Program-made: the position numbers and the translations under genes | Assembly (NCBI GenBank): GCA_043767025.1 | Contig: JAYUHK010000050.1 | Location: forward strand, 1 to 17,198 | Length of the DNA stretch: 17,198 bases | From: JAYUHK01 sp043767025 | GTDB taxonomy: Bacteria > Bacteroidota > Bacteroidia > Chitinophagales > Saprospiraceae | Reading direction: 5' to 3' | The notes under the pieces: model-generated | Databases searched by the model: none | What the model was told of the DNA's origin: nothing | Seen by the model: the letters and a program-made list of their open reading frames with translations, nothing else | Part shown: positions 8,228-13,032 of the stretch, one piece after another | Layout: each line of letters opens with the position of its first letter | Numbering within the stretch: position 1 is the stretch's first letter

Positions 8228-8258
8228 CAAAAATAGCATTTTTTATTCGCTGCCGCAA
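8228..8258 (-). promoter_or_regulatory. Complete -33/-7 promoter of the 8121 methyltransferase gene
   Basis: On the minus strand TTG (8258-8256) is followed after 20 bases by TATTTTTG (8235-8228), a perfect TAnnTTTG. This is the best two-part Bacteroidota promoter in the window. The start should fall near 8221, giving a leader of about 100 bases before ATG 8121. Confidence 0.6.
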
Positions 8259-8271
8259 GTTTAGGAGTTTC

Positions 8272-8285
8272 GGTCTGGTCAGACC
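8272..8285. promoter_or_regulatory. Operator-like dyad upstream of the methyltransferase promoter
   Basis: GGTCTG-GT-CAGACC is a perfect six-base-arm dyad whose two-base centre is too small for a stable RNA hairpin, so it fits a protein-binding site better. Its centre lies about 57 bases upstream of the predicted start, the usual position for an activator. Confidence 0.4.
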
Positions 8286-8619
8286 CAGTAAAATAATAAG
8301 TAATTTTTAATTTTTTAGACACGTAAATAACTGCTAATCAGTTACTTATGCAACCAAACACTCAAAACTACTTACACCATTTAGACACTTTTATTCCCGA
8401 AGTCTTGCGATTTAAAAATGCAAAAATAGTAATTTGTAGCCACTCGAACCGATTTGACAAACAAACTCGAAAAACAAGTAGGTGCGCTTGATAGAAACTA
8501 AATTCTTACACATAAACAGCTGACATTTAATATTCGACATAATTCGTTGATTTTCAATAGTTTATGGTGACTCAAAATTAAAAACTAAAAACTTATAACT
8601 GTTTATTTTGGTAACAAAA

Positions 8620-9090
8620 CTAACTTGTTCGTTTTTCGCCCGACTGCTGAAGTTGCTCCAAAATCTGAAGGATTAACTCATTTTGGTTTTCCAAGTGCAT
8701 CAGCACCGTTCCAATCTCGGATTCTGCTTTTTTATTGATCAAAAAATCTTCTTCCGCTCTGATTTCGGCGTGTTTGGATTGCAGATTTTGACCAATCATA
8801 ATCAAAGGCATAAGAAATATCTGAATCATGTTGGAAATAAACAACCACAACACAAATGCGGGATAAGGGTCAAACCGCAACCCTGCGGGCGCGACCACGT
8901 TCCAGCTCAACCAAGTTGCCGTCCAAAAGAAAATGATTAAAAAAAAACCCATACTGCCCACACGTTCCGTAATCCACAGAGCTACTCTGTTGATTTTGGA
9001 TAGATTTTCTTTGTGGCTTACATTGACATTGCGAACTGACTCGCGCTGCTGACTGATGAGTTCAAAAGAACGCAGATTTTTGTGCTTCAT
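8620..9090 (-). CDS. DUF1003 family membrane protein
   Basis: From ATG 9090 the protein has 156 residues. The DUF1003 signature is clear: a polar N-terminal part (RNVNVSHKENLSKINR), ALWITERVGSMGFF (about 37-50), a first membrane helix (about 48-66, FLIIFFWTATWLSWNVV), the conserved FDPYPAFVLWLFISNMIQ (73-90) entering the second helix (to about 99), IMIGQN (96-101) and a charged, probably coiled-coil C-terminus (AEIRAEEDFLINKKAESEI and later LENQNELILQILEQLQQ). The function of DUF1003 proteins is unknown. The frame is open to a GTG at 9237, which would give 205 residues. I prefer ATG 9090 because the family begins there with a KHKNLRS-like start and the extra 49 residues look non-homologous. 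The GTG start would leave only 24 bases after the NYN-LOTUS stop, so a long form in an operon cannot be excluded. Confidence 0.85.
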   Translation of the reverse strand: MKHKNLRSFELISQQRESVRNVNVSHKENLSKINRVALWITERVGSMGFFLIIFFWTATWLSWNVVAPAGLRFDPYPAFVLWLFISNMIQIFLMPLIMIGQNLQSKHAEIRAEEDFLINKKAESEIGTVLMHLENQNELILQILEQLQQSGEKRTS

Positions 9091-9261
9091 AGTTGCTATT
9101 TGGTTGAACGATAAAATTGCTTGAACTAAAAAATCGAAAGGCAATGCAGTTCCGTTGTGTACGAGGCGCAATTTAGACTTCTTGCTCTTTGGTTGCTTCT
9201 CGTGCTCTTTTACATCATAGCCACAACGATACGACACGGCTCGAGCGCAGAAAAACTGAAT

Positions 9262-10107
9262 TTAATTATTTTTTTTGAGTAGAAAATTTTGTCCGTTTTT
9301 GTCTAATATTACTTGATAATCAGGAGCCAACGCCTCACAAAATTTGCTAAAAGAGCCATAGCCAAAATTTTTATGATTAAACGTAGGTTCTACCACTCTC
9401 AATGCTTGACCAAAGGCTGAAAGAGAAGCTAATCCATTCTGTCCACGCACGGCAATCTTAAAGGCTTCCTGAATTTTCTCTGAACCAAGAGATTCGACTC
9501 CCGACTTTTTCATAGGATTAATTGGAAGTGTGTCTATTTTTTTTACAACTTTGGACTCAACAACTTTGGACGCTGCTACTTTTTCTTTCTCTTCTTTTTC
9601 TTGCTGTTTCTGCTCTTTTTTCTTTTTCTTCTTTTCTTTTTCTTGCTGTTTTTCTTTATTCTTCTCCTTATTCTGTTTGAGGTTTTCGGAATACGTAAAA
9701 AACTCACAAGCCTTCGTAAAGGCTTCGGGAGTTTTGGATTTTCCAATGCCCACAATAATCAGACCTTCTTCGCGGATTCTGTGCGCAAGTCCAGTGTAGT
9801 CACTATCACTCGAAACTATGCAAATGCCTTCTACCAATTTGTCGTGGAGCAAGTCCATTGCATCAATGATGAGGGCGGTATCCGTCGAATTTTTAGCTGT
9901 CGTGTAGGCAAATTTTTGCATAGGTCTGACGGCGAACTTATTTAGTTGCTCTTTCCAACCTTTCATTCTATTATCCGTCCAGTCCGCATAAATGCGTTTT
10001 ACCGTTACTTTTCCGAACCGTCCTGCCTCCGAAATATACTGTTCTATCAGCGCGCTCTCTGCGTTGTCGCCATCTATAAGTATTGCGATTTTTTTTCCAT
10101 TTATCAT
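9262..10107 (-). CDS. NYN-domain putative ribonuclease with C-terminal LOTUS (OST-HTH) domain
   Basis: The 281-residue protein has two domains. Residues 1-143 form an NYN/LabA-like PIN-fold domain: AILIDGDNAE (8-17, acidic D12 and D14), STDTALIIDAMDLL (74-87, D76 and D82) and IVSSDSDYTGLAHRI (97-111, D101 and D103), followed by IIVGIGKSKTPEAF. These acids normally coordinate metal for RNA cleavage. Residues about 145-178 are a K/E/Q-rich, probably helical linker. Residues about 208-277 are a LOTUS/OST-HTH domain with the typical NFGYGSFSKFCEAL segment, known in other proteins to bind RNA, especially G-rich structures. Bacterial NYN-LOTUS proteins are common but mostly uncharacterised; RNA cleavage or quality control is a family-based inference. 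The start is ATG 10107 with promoter and palindrome just upstream. DUF1003 follows on the same strand. Confidence 0.9.
   Translation of the reverse strand: MINGKKIAILIDGDNAESALIEQYISEAGRFGKVTVKRIYADWTDNRMKGWKEQLNKFAVRPMQKFAYTTAKNSTDTALIIDAMDLLHDKLVEGICIVSSDSDYTGLAHRIREEGLIIVGIGKSKTPEAFTKACEFFTYSENLKQNKEKNKEKQQEKEKKKKKKEQKQQEKEEKEKVAASKVVESKVVKKIDTLPINPMKKSGVESLGSEKIQEAFKIAVRGQNGLASLSAFGQALRVVEPTFNHKNFGYGSFSKFCEALAPDYQVILDKNGQNFLLKKNN
9571..9668. repeat. Homopurine-homopyrimidine low-complexity tract in the NYN-LOTUS linker
   Basis: Almost the entire stretch is C/T on the plus strand (A/G on the coding strand). It contains two copies of a block reading TTTTTCTTGCTGTTT (about 9597-9611 and 9637-9651) and runs of six T. 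It encodes the K/E/Q linker. Such tracts are prone to slippage and linker-length change. Confidence 0.7.
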
Positions 10108-10185
10108 TTTAGGTAATAGATTTAAAAAATATTTGTAAGGAACTCAAATACAATATTTTAAGCACTTTTTTAAGTAAATTTGTTT

Positions 10186-10205
10186 CAAATGTAAGTTGTA
10201 CTTAC
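10186..10205 (-). promoter_or_regulatory. NYN-LOTUS promoter with overlapping palindrome
   Basis: On the minus strand TACATTTG (10193-10186) is a perfect -7 element, 78 bases before ATG 10107. Overlapping its upstream edge is the perfect palindrome GTAAGT-TGT-ACTTAC (10191-10205), placed between the -7 and the expected -33 position. A protein bound there would block RNA polymerase, so it is a candidate repressor operator. No regulator gene lies next to it. Confidence 0.5.
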
Positions 10206-10237
10206 CGTATTTATTCGCGTGTCTGAATAAAAATACG
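10206..10237. repeat. Inverted repeat downstream of the RAYT gene
   Basis: CGTATTTATTC pairs with GAATAAAAATACG across an eight-base loop; two unpaired A bases interrupt the right arm. It lies 36 bases beyond the RAYT stop and abuts the NYN-LOTUS palindrome. There is no T-tract on the minus-strand side, so a classical intrinsic terminator is doubtful. It may slow or end RAYT transcription, or be an old element end. Confidence 0.4.
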
Positions 10238-10272
10238 AACTATTACCAAAATATTCGCTGTGTGTTGTGTTT

Positions 10273-10860
10273 TTATACTTGTTCTGTTAAGTGAAATTTA
10301 TCCTTTTCCCAATTTTTCGGATTGTTGATAATGTAATTGGTGATGTTTTGAAATGCCTGCTCGTCTTGGATAATATTGTCCCAAAATAATTTTTGCCAAC
10401 CAAATTCCATTTCCGGAAACACCAAATTGATGTGTTTGGTACATACCGATTTGAACGAACCAACGATTGACGACACGGTATTTTTGCCCTGATTGCGAAA
10501 TCGTTTTTGTGCGGGAGTGCGGGGGTCGTCGTCATTGTTAGAGATAGGGCATTGCCCTATCTCATCACGCCCGTCGTCATCACGCCCGTTATTTTCCAAT
10601 ATCAAAACCCCATGCACATGGTTCGGCATGACCACAAACGCACCCAACTCGACGAATGGAAAATGTTTGGGTATCTCGTACCAAAATCCTTGGACAATAG
10701 CCCCTGCGGTGGATAATTCCATTTTACCTTCCCTGCATTTGCCGAAAAAGTGCCGCCGATGGTCGGTACAGATTGTGATAAAATACCCTCCGTCGTTGGC
10801 ATAGTCCCACCACGCAGCTCGTGCGGAGGGTATGCGGTATTTGCCTTTCCATTTTTCCAT
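10273..10860 (-). CDS. REP-associated tyrosine transposase (RAYT), IS200-like Y1_Tnp superfamily
   Basis: This 195-residue single-domain protein is related to IS200/IS605 TnpA and belongs to the RAYT group that acts on REP palindromes. Visible features: R-I-P-S...WWDY.N.GGYFITICT (9-32), the HUH metal motif in MPNHVHGVL (78-86, His81 and His83), and the C-terminal pattern NQGKNTVSSIVGSFKS (123-138), GWQKLFWDNII..E (154-167) and NYIINNPKNWEKDKF (175-189), typical of Bacteroidota RAYTs. Residues 92-113 are an acidic low-complexity insertion (NGRDDDGRDE...NNDDD), part of which is encoded by a REP-like palindrome. The only tyrosine after the HUH motif is Tyr176; the helix position where many relatives show GSYKS has Phe136. 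The promoter and a palindrome-rich leader lie upstream. It is a single gene with no IS ends recognised, as expected for domesticated RAYTs. Confidence 0.9.
   Translation of the reverse strand: MEKWKGKYRIPSARAAWWDYANDGGYFITICTDHRRHFFGKCREGKMELSTAGAIVQGFWYEIPKHFPFVELGAFVVMPNHVHGVLILENNGRDDDGRDEIGQCPISNNDDDPRTPAQKRFRNQGKNTVSSIVGSFKSVCTKHINLVFPEMEFGWQKLFWDNIIQDEQAFQNITNYIINNPKNWEKDKFHLTEQV
10541..10563. repeat. REP-like palindrome inside the RAYT coding sequence
   Basis: GAGATAGGGCA-T-TGCCCTATCTC is a perfect 11-base-arm palindrome sharing the core GGGCA-N-TGCCC with the leader copies at 10874-10944. On the coding strand it encodes EIGQCPIS (residues 100-107) in the acidic insertion. The next bases (10564-10592) contain two tandem near-copies of a 15-mer, CATCACGCCCGTCGT-like. 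Confidence 0.8.
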
Positions 10861-10873
10861 AGGTTTTGCTTTT

Positions 10874-10960
10874 AGAAAGGGCAGTGCCCTTTCTTTACGA
10901 GGGCAGTGCCTTGTGATTGCTTTAGAAAGGGCAGTGCCCTTTCTTTACGGGCTTATGCCC
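10874..10960. repeat. Cluster of REP-like palindromes in the RAYT leader
   Basis: Two identical perfect palindromes, AGAAAGGGCA-G-TGCCCTTTCT, lie at 10874-10894 and 10924-10944, exactly 50 bases apart and inside a direct repeat (10871-10899 and 10921-10949). A partial core GGGCAGTGCC sits between them (10901-10910) and a variant GGGC-TTAT-GCCC follows (10949-10960). Position next to a RAYT gene and a common core with 10541-10563 argue for REP/BIME units. Confidence 0.8.
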
Positions 10961-11012
10961 TTGCCTTGCTTTGCGATGCGCTTTCTTTACTTTATGCTAT
11001 GTTTTGTCTTTG

Positions 11013-11020
11013 CAAAGTTA
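11013..11020 (-). promoter_or_regulatory. -7 promoter element of the RAYT gene
   Basis: On the minus strand this reads TAACTTTG, a perfect TAnnTTTG, about 150 bases before ATG 10860. The transcript would carry all the leader palindromes as RNA hairpins. Confidence 0.5.
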
Positions 11021-11057
11021 CTATTTTTTTACATTTTTCTTTTTGTCTATGACGATT

Positions 11058-11621
11058 TTAGAGCAGATTTTCTGGCTCGACTGGGTAGCCGAAAAAGCTG
11101 AAAATGGTCGTGCCGTAATTGCGGACTTGCAACAAGTTGGGATGATTTTTGAAGTTGTGGCGCGGATTGTGTTCTAATACCAACCATGCGTCGGGCTTCA
11201 GGAGCTTCTTTTCGAGTATCAAATCAGGTATCTCGGGGATATTGGGCATCGGATAGGGCGGACCCGCAAAAATATAGTCGTACTGGTGGCTGTCGCGCGT
11301 GACAAACTTGAACACATCGCTCCGAATGATCTGGATAGATGGCTCTATGTCAAGGGTTTGTGCGGTTTTTTTTGCAAACTGTACGCAGCCCGCAAAGTTA
11401 TCTACATAGGTCACGTCCGTGCAGCCGCGCGAAATAAATTCGTAGCTGTGGTTGCCGGTGCCGCCAAATAAGTCGAGGACTTTCATCTCCTCAAAGTCGT
11501 ACTGGTTGTTGAGTATATTGAACAAACCTTCTTTTGCAAAGTCGGTCGTCGGGCGTGTGGGCCACTTATCGGCAGGCGGATAAAAGCGGCGACCTTTGAA
11601 TTTTCCTCCAATAATTCTCAT
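11058..11621 (-). CDS. rsmD: 16S rRNA (guanine966-N2)-methyltransferase RsmD, with altered motif IV
   Basis: The 187-residue enzyme should methylate N2 of G966 of 16S rRNA on the small subunit or its precursor, using S-adenosylmethionine. The N-terminal signature MRIIGGKFKGRRF (1-13) and RPTTDFAKEGLFNIL (23-37) is diagnostic of RsmD. Motif I is VLDLFGGTGNHSYEFISRG (48-66), with VTYVDNFAGCVQF (70-82) after it. Motif IV reads FAGPPYP (118-124), whereas the family normally has (D/N/S)PP(Y/F) at this place; Asp to Gly is a single-base change (GAT to GGT). The rest, including LEHNPRHNF (149-157), is as expected and the frame is intact. The gene follows DUF3822 by seven bases on the same strand, the usual Bacteroidota arrangement. 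Confidence 0.92.
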   Translation of the reverse strand: MRIIGGKFKGRRFYPPADKWPTRPTTDFAKEGLFNILNNQYDFEEMKVLDLFGGTGNHSYEFISRGCTDVTYVDNFAGCVQFAKKTAQTLDIEPSIQIIRSDVFKFVTRDSHQYDYIFAGPPYPMPNIPEIPDLILEKKLLKPDAWLVLEHNPRHNFKNHPNLLQVRNYGTTIFSFFGYPVEPENLL

Positions 11622-11628
11622 AAATAAT

Positions 11629-12378
11629 TTAGATATTTTGAAATAAATCGAAATGCAGAAACGCCATTTCGTGTTGGTGGGCAGCGGGAGTCAGCAGCCG
11701 AACATCGGCTATATATTGTTGAAAAAGATGATGCACACTCGACTGTGCCACGATTTCACCCGTCACATAGAGCGGGATAGTTTGCTGCGAAAGCTCGAAT
11801 TGTTGATATATCGCCAACACGTAGTATAAAAAATCCATCGCTCCGTGACACGAATAGCTGTTGAAAAGCACTGGCGCAGCGGTAGTGCCGTCGTAAAAAC
11901 CGATGTAAAGACTTTGTTCTTTGATAAAAATAATTACTTTTTTGCCCACATTCTGCTCCGATATCCTACCGAATCCTTCGAGCAGCGACGTAGCGATGTG
12001 CTTGATGTGGGCATTGGGGAATATTTTTTTGATGGTTTCGATACTTTTTTGGGCGAGCGGAAATATATTTTTTGCCTTCATGGCACCCAATTCGTCGGCG
12101 TAAATTTCCTCATCGGCATAGCTGTCCGCTACTATGTTGAGCAATTCTTTTTTTCTATTTTCGTCAAAAAAAATATTCGGTAGCAACAAAAAACGGCTGT
12201 CCGAAATCTGTACCGTGATTTTTTGAAGCTCCAAGTGCGACCGTTTTTCTAAATCTTCCAACGCGTGCTGGAGCGGCATTTGCTCGCTCGTAGGGTGCGA
12301 CACCACTTCGAGTGGCGTATTGTTTTGAAAAATATAGACGATATTTTTTTCTTCTATCGCCAAAGTCAATGTGAACAT
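11629..12378 (-). CDS. DUF3822 family protein
   Basis: From ATG 12378 the protein has 249 residues starting MFTLTLAIEEKNIVYIF. It is a cytoplasmic alpha/beta protein of the DUF3822 family, found in Bacteroidota almost always just before rsmD, as here (seven-base gap). Blocks that fit the family: SDSRFLLLPNIFFDENRKKELL (about 82-103), YADELGAMKAKNIFPL (about 113-128), NVGKKVIIFIKEQSLYIGFYDG (about 162-183) and FNSYSCHGAMDFLYYVLAIYQQFEL (about 189-213). The fold is thought to be actin-like; its role is unknown. The open frame reaches an ATG at 12573, adding 65 residues, but that part is translated from two T-tailed hairpins and lies upstream of a perfect promoter element, so the shorter start is right. 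Confidence 0.85.
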   Translation of the reverse strand: MFTLTLAIEEKNIVYIFQNNTPLEVVSHPTSEQMPLQHALEDLEKRSHLELQKITVQISDSRFLLLPNIFFDENRKKELLNIVADSYADEEIYADELGAMKAKNIFPLAQKSIETIKKIFPNAHIKHIATSLLEGFGRISEQNVGKKVIIFIKEQSLYIGFYDGTTAAPVLFNSYSCHGAMDFLYYVLAIYQQFELSQQTIPLYVTGEIVAQSSVHHLFQQYIADVRLLTPAAHQHEMAFLHFDLFQNI

Positions 12379-12419
12379 AAAATAAGTCAGGATTTGCGCA
12401 CAAAATAAATATTGCGCAG

Positions 12420-12427
12420 CAAAGGTA
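12420..12427 (-). promoter_or_regulatory. -7 promoter element of the DUF3822-rsmD operon
   Basis: On the minus strand TACCTTTG is a perfect TAnnTTTG, 41 bases before ATG 12378. It follows directly on the T-tract of the hairpin at 12434-12469, so the operon starts just after a terminator. Confidence 0.6.
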
Positions 12428-12469
12428 TAAAAAAAAACTCTTGTTTTTTTTGTAAAAAACAAGAGTTTT
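12428..12469 (-). terminator. Intrinsic terminator-like hairpin with T-tract
   Basis: The 16-base arms 12434-12449 and 12454-12469 are perfectly complementary around a four-base loop (outer arms AAAACTCTTG and CAAGAGTTTT). On the minus strand it continues into a run of T to 12429. It insulates the DUF3822 promoter from transcription arriving from the right. On the plus strand it is followed by TTTTG only. Confidence 0.7.
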
Positions 12470-12496
12470 GTGGAAAGCGCAATCCGCCAGCCGCCC

Positions 12497-12545
12497 AAAA
12501 AAACACAAGAGGTTGATGCTTGAGAAAGCAAACAACCTCCTTGTG
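12497..12545 (-). terminator. Long hairpin with GNRA-type loop and T-tract
   Basis: CACAAGAGGTTG (12504-12515) pairs with CAACCTCCTTGTG (12533-12545) with one bulged base. Inside, TGCTT and AAGCA close a GAGA loop on the plus strand. On the minus strand the hairpin is followed by seven T (12503-12497), the form of an intrinsic terminator, yet no gene ends close to it on that strand. Confidence 0.65.
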
Positions 12546-12951
12546 TTGGAAATTTAAACAGCATTTTTAACAATTTTTCGAGCGGCGTCGCTGCGCATCT
12601 CGCCTAATAATTAGGAATTTTTTTGGTAGATAAGAAATGAATAAAAAATAAGATACTCCCGTTTTTTTTCAAATAAATCCAATCAATAACAAGGTTTCTT
12701 TGAGGCACAACGCGTGTCGCATTGGCACGAAAAAATAACGCTGTGATTGATTGAATTTAATAGAAAAATTTGGTAGTTAATTTTAGATACATTCCTAATT
12801 TAGATGTTGCGAATATTTGTCTGGGCTTCTTTACTTCCATTTAGTGTGTGTCGTCATAAATTCGTGTTCTGTTCTGCCCTGTTTTGCCGAACCTGTTTCC
12901 GTCCAATCTCTTTTGAGTGAAGCGTGGATATAGGTATATAGATGAAGGGTT

Positions 12952-13024
12952 TTTTTTCAAAAAAAAAGAAAGAATTGAGCTTTTTCCTGAACGTTCAGCT
13001 CACGATTGGCTCAATCCTTTCTTT
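12952..13024 (-). terminator. Terminator of the giant surface protein gene
   Basis: Arms AAAGAAAGAATTGAGC (12965-12980) and GCTCAATCCTTTCTTT (13009-13024) pair over 16 positions with one mismatch. An inner perfect palindrome CTGAACGTTCAG lies at 12987-12998. On the minus strand the hairpin starts nine bases after the stop codon and is followed by a run of nine T. Confidence 0.85.
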
Positions 13025-13032
13025 TTGGATAA

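Larger units (their letters stand above)
8122..8619. other. 498-base intergenic region without a convincing gene
   Basis: It separates two minus-strand genes. It holds the promoter and dyad of the methyltransferase gene (8228-8285). A small hairpin lies at 8328-8344 (TAACTG, five-base loop, CAGTTA). A 47-codon plus-strand frame from ATG 8348 to TGA 8489-8491 starts MQPNTQNYLHHLDTF; its protein has no recognised motif and I do not call it a gene. The remaining part (about 8490-8619) is AT-rich with no visible structure. No tRNA or other RNA gene was recognised. Confidence 0.6.
12379..13032. other. 654-base non-coding region with three hairpins
   Basis: It lies between the stop of the giant surface protein gene and the DUF3822 start. 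It holds the surface-protein terminator (12952-13024), two further T-tailed hairpins (12497-12545 and 12428-12469) and the DUF3822 promoter. From about 12546 to 12950 I see no open frame with protein character, no TAnnTTTG element on either strand and no known RNA family. Confidence 0.6.

Noticed and set aside
8122..8619. tRNA or other structured RNA gene in the spacer
   Set aside because: No cloverleaf, no TTCGA-type T-arm and no CCA end were found; only short inverted repeats are present.
9091..9237. 49-residue N-terminal extension of the DUF1003 protein from GTG 9237
   Set aside because: The stretch shows no similarity to the family as I know it, and an ATG at 9090 gives the usual start. 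This is not fully excluded because of the short distance to the upstream gene.
9262..10107. NYN-LOTUS, DUF1003 and the RAYT as one defence island with the R-M system
   Set aside because: The R-M genes are 6 kb away with housekeeping genes between, and the three genes have separate promoters. No shared regulation or known defence partner is visible.
10871..10960. Regular 50-base repeats suggesting a CRISPR array
   Set aside because: There are only two full copies, the repeat is itself a near-perfect palindrome, no spacer set or cas gene is present, and a RAYT gene is adjacent. REP units explain it better.
12379..12573. 65-residue N-terminal extension of the DUF3822 protein
   Set aside because: It would be translated from two terminator-like hairpins and lies upstream of a perfect -7 element; the family starts at MFTLTLAIEE.
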